From positions 1 through 56,503 of the forward strand of contig JAICSS010000018.1 of the NCBI GenBank assembly GCA_025936755.1: a stretch of DNA of 56,503 bases, written 5' to 3'. The translations under genes and the position numbers were made by a program. How positions within the stretch are numbered: the first letter of the stretch is position 1; each line of letters begins with the position of its first letter. Under the pieces are notes generated by a model. That model did no database searches, was not told the origin of the DNA, and saw only the letters and a list, made by a program, of their open reading frames with translations. Of this stretch, positions 42,284-50,474 are shown in pieces. Source of the DNA: Solirubrobacterales bacterium. Lineage in GTDB: Bacteria > Actinomycetota > Thermoleophilia > Solirubrobacterales > 70-9.

Positions 42284-43284
42284 CCGTCGGGGTAGGGCTG
42301 GATCGGGATGCCATGGTCCTGTCGATGACCTGGGGTCTCGCGCATCCCCAGCTCATAGGCGCCGCCTCCGGGCAGGGACAGCTGGCGCGGCGGCAGGCCG
42401 GGGCGTTCGACGGTCAGCTCGAGGTCGGCGACCGAGCAGTTGACGGTGTGGTGCTCGGGGCCGGCCGGGTCGGCGTAGACCCAGCCGACGAAGTCCTTCT
42501 CAGGGGCGGAGACGCGGCCGTGGACGACGACGTCCTTGCCGGGGAGGTGGAAGCTGCAGACCGAGGGCTGCTCTTCGATCCGGGCCGAGCGGATCGCGCC
42601 GAGGCCGCCGAGGCGGTGACGCTCGCCGTCGAGGACGAGCATCCCCGAGGGGATCCAGGGGCTGACGCGGGAGCCGAGGCGGACCCGGGCGGCGCCGGCG
42701 TCGAAGTAGGTGTCGGGCGCGTCCGGGAAGCCGGTGCCCTCGAGCCAGACCCAGCGCTCGGCGTGCTCGGTCCCCCAGTTGTGGCCGATCATCCCCGGCC
42801 AGCCGTTGAGCTCGTACGGCTCGTCGTCGACGACCAGCCGGCCGGCGAAGCGAGCGTCGGGGAACGGCGCCAGGAACTTCGTCTTCGGCAGCGGCGCGCC
42901 GTACAGCCAGTCGGCCGGCAGGTACTTGCAGGGCTCGGCGTCGCCGGCGAAGGTAAGCGACCAGGCTGCGGTCAGCGCCTCGGTCTCGACCGAGCCCTCG
43001 GCGCGGCCGGGGCCGATCTCGGCGTCGGCGACGCGGATCCAGGAGCCGGCCGGGGTCGAGAGCTCCGCCGCCGGCGCCGTCGCCTTCGTCGCCCGCGGCC
43101 CCGCCGCCGCGCGGTCGAAGAGGCAGAACCAGACCGAGGCGTTCGGTTCGGCGCCCGGGCGCTTGTGGACCGTGTGGCGGATCCAGACGCCCTGGCCGCC
43201 GTCGGGCCGGCAGGCCTTGACGTAGAAGCTCTCGTAGTGGCCGGCCTTGGCGCCGACCTCGGGGAACCGCGCCCGTTCCTCCAT
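42280..43284 (-). CDS. AttH/CrtC-like lipocalin-fold protein (putative)
   Basis: 334 residues without signal peptide or membrane helices. GMIGHNWGTEHAERWVWLEGTGF near 164-186 and YGAPLPKTKFLAPFPDARFAGRLVVDDEPYEL near 126-157 recall the AttH/CrtC-type beta-barrel pair, some of which hydrate carotenoids, but most actinobacterial members are uncharacterised. I place it there tentatively. TAGGGT six bases before the ATG indicates a leaderless mRNA. Confidence 0.6.
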   Translation of the reverse strand: MEERARFPEVGAKAGHYESFYVKACRPDGGQGVWIRHTVHKRPGAEPNASVWFCLFDRAAAGPRATKATAPAAELSTPAGSWIRVADAEIGPGRAEGSVETEALTAAWSLTFAGDAEPCKYLPADWLYGAPLPKTKFLAPFPDARFAGRLVVDDEPYELNGWPGMIGHNWGTEHAERWVWLEGTGFPDAPDTYFDAGAARVRLGSRVSPWIPSGMLVLDGERHRLGGLGAIRSARIEEQPSVCSFHLPGKDVVVHGRVSAPEKDFVGWVYADPAGPEHHTVNCSVADLELTVERPGLPPRQLSLPGGGAYELGMRETPGHRQDHGIPIQPYPDG

Positions 43285-43342
43285 CCCCCAACCCTACGCG
43301 GCGTGTCGCTTTATGCGCCCATATGGACGCAGGAGGCGACAG

Positions 43343-43984
43343 TCAGCCGCGCAGCGGCGGCGCCGGCGGCGACTCGAAGCCGAGCATCGCCACCGTCGCC
43401 GGGATCACCGCCTCGCCGGAGGCGGCGAGGCGGTCGCTGGCGTCGTGGCGGATCTGGGTCAGCTCGGCGAAGGTCGCGGCGAGCGCGGCGACCACTTCCC
43501 CCCAGCCGCGCTCGTCCAGCTGCATCGGCACCCAGGTGAGGTGGCGGTCGGCGCGGGCGTCGAAGGTGTCCTCGCGGATCGCCCGGTCGGCCCGCGCCAC
43601 CATCCCCTGGAGGGAGATCCGCGAGAGCTGGCGCCGGTCCTGCCGCGGCATCTCTTCGAATTCGCGGTCGTTGACGAAGACGCGGGCGAGGCCGCGGTAG
43701 ACGTGCTCGACGGCGCCGCGGCGGGGGATCGATTCGATGATCTCCAGGCAGCCTTCCTTCTCCAGCTCGCGGAAGTGGTAGGAGGCGAGCGAGAGCGCCT
43801 GCTGGTAGCTGTTGAAGAGTTCCTTCGGGATCAGCCCTTCCTCGACGAACTGGCTGGGGCTGCGCGGGCCTTCGTTGAGGACTTCGAGGATCCGTACCCG
43901 CAGCGGGTGCTTGAGCACGGTGCAGATGGTCTCGGCGGGCGTCCTGTCGCCGCCCCCTTTCCTCGCGTCACCTCTCTCCGCCAT
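43343..43984 (-). CDS. ArsR-like winged-helix transcription regulator
   Basis: 213 residues. The N-terminal 95 residues form a winged helix: ETICTVLKHPLRVRILEVLNEGPRSPSQFVEEGL and then the recognition helix region NSYQQALSLASYHFRELEKEGCLEII, followed by a wing hairpin (RRGAVEHVYRGLA). The C-terminal half (about 110-213) is helical and without a recognised ligand domain. No metal-binding cysteine pair is visible, so it is unlikely to be a metal sensor. ATG 43984 with GAAAGGG upstream is preferred to 44035. Confidence 0.82.
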   Translation of the reverse strand: MAERGDARKGGGDRTPAETICTVLKHPLRVRILEVLNEGPRSPSQFVEEGLIPKELFNSYQQALSLASYHFRELEKEGCLEIIESIPRRGAVEHVYRGLARVFVNDREFEEMPRQDRRQLSRISLQGMVARADRAIREDTFDARADRHLTWVPMQLDERGWGEVVAALAATFAELTQIRHDASDRLAASGEAVIPATVAMLGFESPPAPPLRG

Positions 43985-44149
43985 CCCCGAGCCCTTTCGA
44001 TTGTTCGATTCCAAGGCAGCGCCACGATAGGGCATAAATGCTCGGAGGATGCGGGAAAATGGCTAGCCAGAGCCCTTTACTAGGACCGGTCGAAGTAATA
44101 GGAACCAGTCTGTCGCCGCGAAGGACGCTTCGGGCGCGGAGAGGAGGTG

Positions 44150-44215
44150 ATGCGTATGCAGTTCAGCGGATGCGGCCATGCCTACCCCGCCACCTCCATT
44201 CACAAGGGAGGCTGA
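44150..44215 (+). CDS. Very small ORF with strong ribosome binding site (candidate leader peptide)
   Basis: AGGAGGTG at 44042 + 100 (44142-44149) is followed by ATG 44150 and, at better spacing, ATG 44156, which opens MQFSGCGHAYPATSIHKGG and a TGA at 44213. It lies in a 306-base gap between the ArsR-like gene and ychF, both on the minus strand. A small hairpin (CGAAG-GACG-CTTCG, 44119-44132) precedes the ribosome site, and a long hairpin (44210-44273) starts at the stop codon. No family recognised; it may be a leader peptide, a small protein, or chance. Confidence 0.4.
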   Translation: MRMQFSGCGHAYPATSIHKGG

Positions 44216-44273
44216 GGCCTGACAGCTACCGCCCCGATGCAGCACCGATCGGCGGGGCGGTCAGGTCTCAGCC
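44210..44273 (+). repeat. Long hairpin after the tiny ORF
   Basis: GGCTGAGGCCTGAC pairs with GTCAGGTCTCAGCC (one G-U), enclosing a second stem ACCGCCCCG/CGGGGCGGT. It also lies 3' of ychF on the minus strand and may terminate it; neither strand shows a U-tract. Confidence 0.65.
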
Positions 44274-44290
44274 CGTGTGGCGGCGGCGGC

Positions 44291-45364
44291 TCAGACCTTG
44301 ATCGTGATCACGTCGCCGTCGGCGACGGGGTAGTCGCGGCCCTCGATCCGCAGCTGCCCCTTGTCACGGGCCGGCGCGTAGCCGCCGGCCGCGACCAGCT
44401 GCTCCCAGCCGATCACCTCGGCTTTGACGAACGCTTCCATGATCTCCGTATGAATGGTTCCTGCCGCTTCGAGGGCGGTGGCGCCCCGGCGCAGCGGCCG
44501 CGCCACCGCCTCCTTGCCCTCGCCGGCGGTGAAGAAGGTGATCAGCTCCAGCAGCTCGTAGGCGGCGCGGACCAGGCGGGCCAGCCCCGAGCCCTCGACC
44601 CCGTAGGACTCGCGCATCTCCTCGGCTTCCTCGGCGTCGAGCTCGGCCAGCTCGCCCTCGATCCGGGCGCTGACCGCGACCACGCCGGCGCCGACCGAGT
44701 TGGCGTGGGAGACGACCGCTTCCGGCGCGGTGGCGTCGCCCTCGTCGACGTTGGCGACGTAGAGGATCGGCTTCGTGGTCAGCGACTGGAGGTTCTGGGC
44801 CGCCTGCGGCGCGGCGTCGGGGACGGGGATCGTGCGGGCGGGACGGCCGGCGGCGAGCGCCTCGTGGACCGCGGTCAGCCAGCCGTGCTCGGCGATCGCC
44901 TCGACGTCACCGGACTTCGCCTGCTTGCCGACGCGGCCGAGCCGCCGTTCGACCTGCTCGTAGTCGGCGAGGACGAGCTCGGTCTCGATCGTCTCGATGT
45001 CGGCGAGCGGGTCGACGCGGCCGTCGGGGTGGGGGACGCCGGACTCGGTGTGGCAGCGGACGACGTGGCAGATCGCGTCGGTCTCGCGGATCGAGGCGAG
45101 GAACTGGTTGCCGAGCCCCTCGCCTTCGGAGGCGCCTTTGACCAGGCCGGCGATGTCGTGGAAGTCGATTTTGGCCGGGACCAGCTCGGAGGCGCCGACG
45201 GTCGCGGCCACCTGCTCCAGGCGCTCGTCGGGGACCTGGGCGACGGCGACGTTCGGCTCGATCGTCGTGAACGGGTAGTCGCCGGTCTGGGCGCCGCCCT
45301 TGGTCAGGGCGTTGAAGAGGGTCGACTTGCCCGCGTTCGGCAGCCCGACGATCCCGACCTTCAT
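44291..45364 (-). CDS. ychF: Ribosome-binding ATPase YchF
   Basis: OBG-family P-loop protein of 357 residues that binds ATP and ribosomes. G1 GLPNAGKSTLFNALTKGG near 6-23, effector region DYPFTTIEPNVAVAQVPD near 33-50, G3 DIAGLVKGASEGEGLGNQFL near 70-89, coiled arm QVERRLGR near 135-142, the adenine-specifying NVDEGDA near 205-211 in place of NKxD, and a C-terminal TGS domain (TFFTAGEGKEAVARPLRRG to VADGDVITIKV). It is 13 bases downstream of a PAP2 gene and probably co-transcribed with it. Confidence 0.96.
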   Translation of the reverse strand: MKVGIVGLPNAGKSTLFNALTKGGAQTGDYPFTTIEPNVAVAQVPDERLEQVAATVGASELVPAKIDFHDIAGLVKGASEGEGLGNQFLASIRETDAICHVVRCHTESGVPHPDGRVDPLADIETIETELVLADYEQVERRLGRVGKQAKSGDVEAIAEHGWLTAVHEALAAGRPARTIPVPDAAPQAAQNLQSLTTKPILYVANVDEGDATAPEAVVSHANSVGAGVVAVSARIEGELAELDAEEAEEMRESYGVEGSGLARLVRAAYELLELITFFTAGEGKEAVARPLRRGATALEAAGTIHTEIMEAFVKAEVIGWEQLVAAGGYAPARDKGQLRIEGRDYPVADGDVITIKV

Positions 45365-45377
45365 CAGGCGCCTTCCC

Positions 45378-45872
45378 TCATGACGGCAGCGGCACGATCA
45401 GGCCGAGGAGGACGCCGAGGAAGGCGCCGGCGAGGACGTCGGAGGGGTAGTGCATGCCGAGGTAGGGGCGGCCGAGCGAGATCAGGGCGGCGACGAGGAA
45501 GGCGCCGGCCATCGCCGGGTCGACCCGGACCATCGCCGTCGCCACCGCGAAGGAGGAGGTGGCGTGGGCGGAGGGGAAGCTGAGCGAGCTCGGCGCGCCG
45601 CCGAGCGGCGGCAGCCCCTCGAGCACCGGCCGCGGTCGCTTCGCCAGCAGCTTGACCGCGTAGTTGAGGCCGATCGCGACGGGGCCGAGCAGGGCGCAGA
45701 CGAGCCACTGCTGCCAGCGCGAGCTGTCGATCGCGACCAGGGCGAGGCCGAGGATGAGCCAGATCAGGCCGTTGTTGCCGACCTTGCCCAGGGCGACGGC
45801 GGCGCCCTCGGCGCCCGGCGAGTGGCCGTGGGTGCGCATCCAGCGCAGCAGCTTGCGGTCGAGGTCGCGCAT
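45378..45872 (-). CDS. PAP2-family membrane phosphatase
   Basis: 164 residues with about five hydrophobic helices. The three phosphatase motifs are intact: KLLAKRPRP near 73-81, SFPSAHATSSFAVAT near 99-113 (PSGH-like with Ala for Gly) and SLGRPYLGMHYPSDVLAG near 131-148. It would dephosphorylate a lipid phosphate such as undecaprenyl diphosphate or phosphatidate at the membrane. ATG 45872 gives the family's usual start MRDLDRKLLRWM. First gene of a likely operon with ychF. Confidence 0.88.
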   Translation of the reverse strand: MRDLDRKLLRWMRTHGHSPGAEGAAVALGKVGNNGLIWLILGLALVAIDSSRWQQWLVCALLGPVAIGLNYAVKLLAKRPRPVLEGLPPLGGAPSSLSFPSAHATSSFAVATAMVRVDPAMAGAFLVAALISLGRPYLGMHYPSDVLAGAFLGVLLGLIVPLPS

Positions 45873-45925
45873 CGGCGCGGGAGGATGACGGAACCCGAGG
45901 CGTCGTGTCGGGTCAGAATGGCTCT

Positions 45926-46900
45926 GTGCCAACCGTTCCCGGCTTCGTCCACACCCCCGGCAACCACTGCGGCTCGACCGCGCTGCGCAACCTGCTCGCC
46001 TTCCACGGGGTCGGGATCAGCGAGGAGATGGCCTTCGGGCTCGGCGCCGGCGCCGGCTTCTACTACCTGGCGCTCGAGGACGGCTCGCCGACGCGCTGGT
46101 TCAACGGCCGCACCGCGCGGCTGGAGGAGAGCTTCCGGGAGCTGACCGGGGCGGCACTGGAGCTGCGGACCTTCGCCGAGCCCGACGGCGAGGCGGCCTG
46201 GGAGGCGGCGCGCGCGACGGTGGACGCAGGGCGGCCGGCGCTGCTCCTCACCGACATCTACCACCTCGACCACTACGGCGACTCGGCCCACTTCCCGGGC
46301 CACGCGGTGGTCCTGGCCGGCTACGACGACGAGGTCGCCCGGCTCTCCGACACCGCCTTCGAGGAGCTGCAGGCGACCCGGCTGGAGAACCTGGCGCGGG
46401 CGCGGCACAGCGGCCACCCCGCCTACCCGCTCGAAGGCCACATGTTCACCGTCGCCGAGGCGATCGACCGGGCGCAGCTCGAGGCGGCGGCGCCGCGGGC
46501 GATCGAGCGGGCCGTCGCCGAGATGCTCGAGCCGCCCTTCGGCGAGTTCGCCGGCGTGCCGGCGCTGGAGCGCCTGGCGGCCGAGGCCGGCTCCTGGCCG
46601 GAGGCGGTCGCGGACTGGCAGTGGTGCGCCCGCTTCGCCTATCAGGTGATCGAGCGCCGCGGCACCGGCGGCGGCTGCTTCCGCCTGATGTACTCGCGCT
46701 TCCTCGCCGAGGCGGGACGCGAGGAGGCGCCGCTGGCGGCGGAAGCGGCCGCGCGCTGGTCCGAGCTGGCCGAGGCGTTCAAGGCGGCGAGCGAGAACGA
46801 GGAGCCCGAGCCGCGGCTGTGGCAAGCGGTCGACGCGGGCGCCAAAGGCGTGCTCGAGGCCGAGCGCCGGCTCTGGACGTTGCTCGGAAACTCCGGCTAG
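45926..46900 (+). CDS. BtrH-like domain protein
   Basis: 324 residues. PGFVHTPGNHCGSTALRNLLAFHG near 5-28 places a Cys (residue 15) and next to it His14 at the start of a helix, as in BtrH N-terminal domains (papain-like acyltransferase fold used in butirosin biosynthesis); a His in DIYHLDHYGDSAHFPGHAVVLAGYDD near 112-137 completes the likely dyad. The C-terminal half resembles DUF4872 helices. Acyl transfer from a carrier protein or peptide cleavage are both possible. GTG 45926 lies six bases after CAGAAT, so it is taken as a leaderless start; GTG 45905 would precede the -10. Confidence 0.7.
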   Translation: MPTVPGFVHTPGNHCGSTALRNLLAFHGVGISEEMAFGLGAGAGFYYLALEDGSPTRWFNGRTARLEESFRELTGAALELRTFAEPDGEAAWEAARATVDAGRPALLLTDIYHLDHYGDSAHFPGHAVVLAGYDDEVARLSDTAFEELQATRLENLARARHSGHPAYPLEGHMFTVAEAIDRAQLEAAAPRAIERAVAEMLEPPFGEFAGVPALERLAAEAGSWPEAVADWQWCARFAYQVIERRGTGGGCFRLMYSRFLAEAGREEAPLAAEAAARWSELAEAFKAASENEEPEPRLWQAVDAGAKGVLEAERRLWTLLGNSG

Positions 46901-46906
46901 CTCTTC

Positions 46907-46956
46907 GTCGTTTCCAGACTTTTGGTTGCCACCGCAACGCCAATGCTGGAAACGAT
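46907..46956 (+). terminator. Long two-part hairpin after the BtrH-like gene
   Basis: CGTTTCCAG pairs with CTGGAAACG (11 bp with flanking pairs), and inside it TTGG-TTGC pairs with GCAA-(CG)-CCAA around CACC. Six bases after the stop codon and 49 bases before the next start. No U-tract; possible terminator or processing signal. Confidence 0.5.
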
Positions 46957-47004
46957 CGTCCACCGCTTCGTTTTGTCGATCCAACCCCGGGGTACCCGGC
47001 TCCC

Positions 47005-47268
47005 ATGACTATCGGAGCAGGCATCTTCCTCATCGCGGTTGGAGCGATCCTCAAGTTCGCCACCAACTTCCACATCCAGGGCATCTACGTCGACACCATC
47101 GGCGTGATCCTGATGATCGCCGGAGCAGTCGGCCTCCTGATCGGCCTCTTCCAGGAAATCGTCTGGTCCCGCCGCGCCCGCCCCCTCGCCCCCGGCGAAG
47201 CGCCGCCGGTGGAAGAACGTCGCGAAGTCCGGGATCCGGCCTACCGCGAACAGCCGCCGCGCTACTAA
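47005..47268 (+). CDS. Small membrane protein (DUF6458-like)
   Basis: 87 residues with two hydrophobic helices (GAGIFLIAVGAILKFAT, VDTIGVILMIAGAVGLLIGLFQEI) and a charged Arg/Pro/Glu tail, as in the short actinobacterial family beginning MTIGxxIFLIAVGAIL. Function unknown. ATG 47005 matches the family start. It follows the BtrH-like gene by 104 bases that hold the hairpin. Confidence 0.8.
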   Translation: MTIGAGIFLIAVGAILKFATNFHIQGIYVDTIGVILMIAGAVGLLIGLFQEIVWSRRARPLAPGEAPPVEERREVRDPAYREQPPRY

Positions 47269-47275
47269 CGGTCAT

Positions 47276-47656
47276 CTAACCGTCAGCGGGCCCCCTCGCC
47301 TTGGCAGTACCGGCGATTCGCTTCTGCTCCCGCGCCAGCCAGGGCGGCGGCGGCGGGTCGTCGGCCGCGGGCCCGCCGTGGCGATCCTCGTAGGGGATTG
47401 CCACCAGGGAGAAGCGAAGCCCGAGGGCATGACCGAGCGAGGCAAGAGTCCCGAGGGTCGCGTTCTCTCGCCCGCTGAGGATCCTGCTGACCCGCGCCTC
47501 TCCGACCCCTAGGCGCTGGGCCAGCTCCCGCTGGCTGATGCCGAGATCTTTCAGCATCCCGCCGACCATCTCCACAGCTTCGCCACGAAGCAGCTCTTCC
47601 TCGTATGCAAGGCGGGGGGACTCAGCGACTCCTCCTTTCCTGCCCACGGTCTTCAT
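47276..47656 (-). CDS. HTH (XRE-type) antitoxin
   Basis: 126 residues. A Cro/C1-type helix-turn-helix lies near 38-80 (KDLGISQRELAQRLGVGEARVSRILSGRENATLGTLASLGHALG), preceded by a short N-terminal helix and followed by a Pro/Asp-rich tail, as in HigA/MqsA-like antitoxins. Its first 35 bases overlap the end of the RelE/Gp49-like gene, the typical toxin-first arrangement. It probably neutralises that toxin and represses the operon through the upstream palindrome. Confidence 0.85.
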   Translation of the reverse strand: MKTVGRKGGVAESPRLAYEEELLRGEAVEMVGGMLKDLGISQRELAQRLGVGEARVSRILSGRENATLGTLASLGHALGLRFSLVAIPYEDRHGGPAADDPPPPPWLAREQKRIAGTAKARGPADG

Positions 47657-48026
47657 CGTGTCCCTTCCGGTAGGCGAGGATCGCGCCTTCGGCAGCCTCG
47701 ACCTCGTCCCGCGGAAGCCGTCGGCCCCGCTTCTCGAATGCCCTTGCGCAGAGGATCCGGCTTCGCTCGCGGACGCAGATCATCCGTAGCTGCGGCCCGC
47801 CGCCGGGCAGCGTCGCCTTGAACTCGAAGAGACCTCCGATCTTCGCTCCTCGGATGCGCTCTGACCGGCCTGAAGGACGGCCGCTCGCGAAGGAGGCGGC
47901 GAGGATCCTTGCCCCCGCCTCCAGGCGCGCCCGATCCACCTTCGAGAGGTTTGCCAGGAACTCGGAGGTTTGCTTGCTGATCGAACAAAATTGAAAGGAA
48001 GAACAGGTGAGAAATGGCGAATTCAT
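47622..48026 (-). CDS. RelE/Gp49-like toxin
   Basis: 134 residues. SKQTSEFLANLSKVDRARLEAGARILAASF near 19-48 and RIRGAKIGGLFEFKATLPGGGPQLRMICVRERSRILCARAFEKRGRRLPRDEVEAAEGAILAYRKG near 57-122 match the phage-derived Gp49/HigB-type fold (DUF891), ribosome-dependent mRNA interferases. ATG 48026 has GAGGAG at good spacing, better than ATG 48032. The first 20 residues are atypical and encoded in lower-GC DNA, hinting at acquisition. It overlaps the antitoxin gene by 35 bases. Confidence 0.8.
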   Translation of the reverse strand: MNSPFLTCSSFQFCSISKQTSEFLANLSKVDRARLEAGARILAASFASGRPSGRSERIRGAKIGGLFEFKATLPGGGPQLRMICVRERSRILCARAFEKRGRRLPRDEVEAAEGAILAYRKGHDEDRGQERRSR

Positions 48027-48062
48027 GCCCATCTCCTCTTGGAGGGAGACGGGCCTTGGCGC

Positions 48063-48782
48063 TCACGCCTGGATTGCCGCCGGCTCGCCCCCGATTACAG
48101 GTTTCGAGTGGAGGGGAAGCCCGTTCGGAGGGTTGGGATGGATGACGGGGGTGATCCGCTTGCGCATCCAGTCGAAGACGCGCGTAATCGAAAGCTTGCG
48201 AGGCCGGCGCCGGAAACGTCGCTTGCCGCGCGGAACCGATTCGACGATCGTCAAGACCTGGCTCGCACCAACGCCTTCTCGCAGCGCCTGGAGAGCGACC
48301 TGCCGCCAGGTTTGGAACCACCAGCGGACACCGGCTCCCTTTCTCGCAATTGCGGGATGGCGATGGGCGTTCTCGAGATAGTCGATGAAGTCCAGGGAGG
48401 CGGGGCGATAAGCCGCCCCCGAATCGTCTTGGAAAGACCGGAAGCGGCTGTACGCCGTTCGTGGCGGCGGTTTGGGCCCGAGGACGATCTGTGCCTGGAC
48501 CAGCTGGTCCCAGGTGAAGATGACGCGGCGCAGTCGCGACCGCTGGGCCGCGTCGAGCGTCTGGGTTGCTTCCTCGAGCCGTCGCGCTTCCATTTCCCTG
48601 GCACGTCTTTCCTGGAACGAGGCGATCTGCCGCAGCGTCCGCTGAACCTCAGCTTGTTCCTGGAGATCGCGCCGGGCGCGTTGTGCGACCTGCATCGACT
48701 GCCGCAGTTGCTCCATCGCCGAAGAGTTCGAGAGGGCGGTCGTGGCCCTGGCGATCTGGGCAGAGAGTTCAGCTGGCGTCAT
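48063..48782 (-). CDS. Unknown protein, first gene of the toxin-antitoxin operon
   Basis: 239 residues. The N-terminal 80 form a charged coiled coil (SMQVAQRARRDLQEQAEVQRTLRQIASFQERRAREMEARRLEEATQ); the rest is basic with many Trp/Arg (VRWWFQTWRQVALQALREG, RGKRRFRRRPRKLSITRVFDWMRKR), suggesting nucleic acid binding. I do not recognise a family. Only 36 bases separate it from the toxin gene, and the operator palindrome lies directly in front of it, so it belongs to the same transcript. Confidence 0.65.
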   Translation of the reverse strand: MTPAELSAQIARATTALSNSSAMEQLRQSMQVAQRARRDLQEQAEVQRTLRQIASFQERRAREMEARRLEEATQTLDAAQRSRLRRVIFTWDQLVQAQIVLGPKPPPRTAYSRFRSFQDDSGAAYRPASLDFIDYLENAHRHPAIARKGAGVRWWFQTWRQVALQALREGVGASQVLTIVESVPRGKRRFRRRPRKLSITRVFDWMRKRITPVIHPNPPNGLPLHSKPVIGGEPAAIQA

Positions 48783-48793
48783 CTCCCCTTTAC

Positions 48794-48809
48794 TTTACTT
48801 ATCAGTAAA
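48794..48809 (-). promoter_or_regulatory. Palindromic operator of the toxin-antitoxin operon
   Basis: TTTACTTATCAGTAAA, a 6-4-6 palindrome in an AT-rich patch 11 bases upstream of the first start codon (48782). A TAAGTAAAGT stretch overlapping it could be the -10. It is the natural target for the XRE antitoxin. Confidence 0.6.
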
Positions 48810-48860
48810 CCACCTGTCAAGGCCGGCGCGTGATCGCTGACGAACCGGATGCCGTCCCGT

Positions 48861-49406
48861 TTATGACGCCGCTATCTGGAGCATCCCCCCCAGCAGGAAG
48901 ACCACCCCCACGATCGGCCATGGCCACTCGCTGCTCCTCAGCCGAGCGCGCAGGGCGATCAGGGCTCTTCCCCGGGGGGCGTCGGCGTTGCCGGCCAGCC
49001 TGACGGCGCCGAACATCACCAAAGCGAGTAGCAGGACGACCGCGCCGATCATGAAGACCACGAGCAGACCGATGACTAGCGGCCAACCAACTACCGCGGG
49101 CAGGTCCGAGTCGCTCGCCAGCTTCAGCGCTTGGTCTGCTGCCAGGTACCAAACGGACGCGAGCAAGAACGACCGAAGCCGTCCGTCCAGCAGACCGGCA
49201 ACCCCCCACCGGTTCCGTTCGATCTGGCGCGCACACCACCTGAGCAGGGAGTCGGAGGGAGAGTTCGCCCAGAGCTGGACGCTTGCGAAGAACCCGGCCA
49301 ACGTTTGCATCGCTATGCCGGTTGCCGCAGCGGGATGCTCCGCCGATCGGATCCAGAGATACACGATCGTCAGGAAAAGCACCGCCGCTGCCGTCGCAAT
49401 GCTCAT
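48861..49406 (-). CDS. Membrane protein of unknown function
   Basis: 181 residues with four hydrophobic segments (ATAAAVLFLTIVYLWIR, GIAMQTLAGFFASVQLW, WPLVIGLLVVFMIGAVVLLLALVMF, WPIVGVVFLLGGMLQI). No family recognised. Translation from an upstream in-frame start would read through the tRNA gene and is rejected; ATG 49406 lies 28 bases after the tRNA's 3' end, so the gene is probably transcribed together with tRNA-Asp. Confidence 0.7.
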   Translation of the reverse strand: MSIATAAAVLFLTIVYLWIRSAEHPAAATGIAMQTLAGFFASVQLWANSPSDSLLRWCARQIERNRWGVAGLLDGRLRSFLLASVWYLAADQALKLASDSDLPAVVGWPLVIGLLVVFMIGAVVLLLALVMFGAVRLAGNADAPRGRALIALRARLRSSEWPWPIVGVVFLLGGMLQIAAS

Positions 49407-49434
49407 TTCCAGGCGTTCGGAATGCAAGAGGGAG

Positions 49435-49508
<74 letters not shown>

Positions 49509-49615
49509 AGGGACGGGCGGAACGCCCGGGGTCGGGCATTATCTCAGGCGCGGTGGGTCGGCGGGGCGTCCCCGGTGCGCGGGGACGGATGCCCATCGTC
49601 GGTTAGGGTGCGCGC

Positions 49616-50470
49616 GTGAGGCTGCTGACGTTCGACGCCGGCGACGGAGCGCGCGCCGGGGTGCTGGAGGAAGGGCGGGTCGTCGATGCCTGGGCGCTGC
49701 TGGGGGAGCCGCACCGGGGGTCGCTGCGGGAGCTGATCGCCGCGGGTCGCCTGGACGATCTCCAGGGGCGGCTCGGGGACACGGGCGCTCCGTCGCATCC
49801 CCTCTCGGCGGTGGAGCTGCTGCCGCCGGTCCCGGACCCGGACAAGATCGTCTGCATCGGGCTGAACTACCGCAGGCACGCGGCTGAGGTCGGGGTCGAC
49901 GTCGATGCCCTGCCCGAGGTGCCGACGATCTTCGCCAAGTACCCGAACGCCCTGGTGCCGGACGGGGCGACGGTGGCGGTGCCGACGGCGAAGACCGACT
50001 TCGAGGCGGAGGTCGCGTTCGTGGTCGGCAGGCGGGCGAAGGACGTCGAGGAGGGCGAGGCGCTCGACCACGTCGCCGGCTACACGCTGCTGAACGACCT
50101 CTCGGCCCGCGACCTGCAGGGGGCGACGCCGCAGTGGATGCCGGGCAAGGTCTTCGACGGCTCGGCGCCCTGCGGCCCCTGGCTGGTGACGCCGGAGGAG
50201 GCGGGGCCGGCCGACCGGATCGGGATCCGCCTCACCCTCAACGGCGAGGAGATGCAGAGCGGCGCCACCGACGACCTCATCTTCAGCGTGCCGCAGCTCG
50301 TCGTCCAGCTCTCGCGGCTGATGACGCTCGAGCCGGGGGACGTCGTCTCCACCGGCACCCCCGAGGGGGTCGGCATGGGCCGCCAGCCCCGCGTCTGGCT
50401 CGCCGGCGGCGACGAGGTCGTGGTCGAGTCGCCGACCCTCGGCCGGCTGACGACGCGGATCGCTCGCTAG
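49616..50470 (+). CDS. Fumarylacetoacetate hydrolase (FAH) family protein
   Basis: 284 residues: an N-terminal accessory domain and the FAH catalytic fold. VCIGLNYRRHAAEVGV near 80-95, FEAEVAFVVGRRAKDV near 125-140 with metal-binding Glu, GYTLLNDLSARDLQ near 151-164 with Asp, KVFDGSAPCGPWLV near 177-190 and STGTPEGVGMGRQP near 245-258. Members cleave or hydrate 2-oxo and 3-oxo acids in aromatic breakdown, or decarboxylate oxaloacetate. TAGGGT lies six bases before the GTG start, indicating a leaderless mRNA. Confidence 0.92.
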   Translation: MRLLTFDAGDGARAGVLEEGRVVDAWALLGEPHRGSLRELIAAGRLDDLQGRLGDTGAPSHPLSAVELLPPVPDPDKIVCIGLNYRRHAAEVGVDVDALPEVPTIFAKYPNALVPDGATVAVPTAKTDFEAEVAFVVGRRAKDVEEGEALDHVAGYTLLNDLSARDLQGATPQWMPGKVFDGSAPCGPWLVTPEEAGPADRIGIRLTLNGEEMQSGATDDLIFSVPQLVVQLSRLMTLEPGDVVSTGTPEGVGMGRQPRVWLAGGDEVVVESPTLGRLTTRIAR

Positions 50471-50474
50471 CGCA

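Noticed and set aside
44250-44280. GGTCAGGTC resembling the signal recognition particle RNA core
   Set aside because: The match stops after nine bases; the conserved tetraloop and GAAGGAAGCAG segment are missing.
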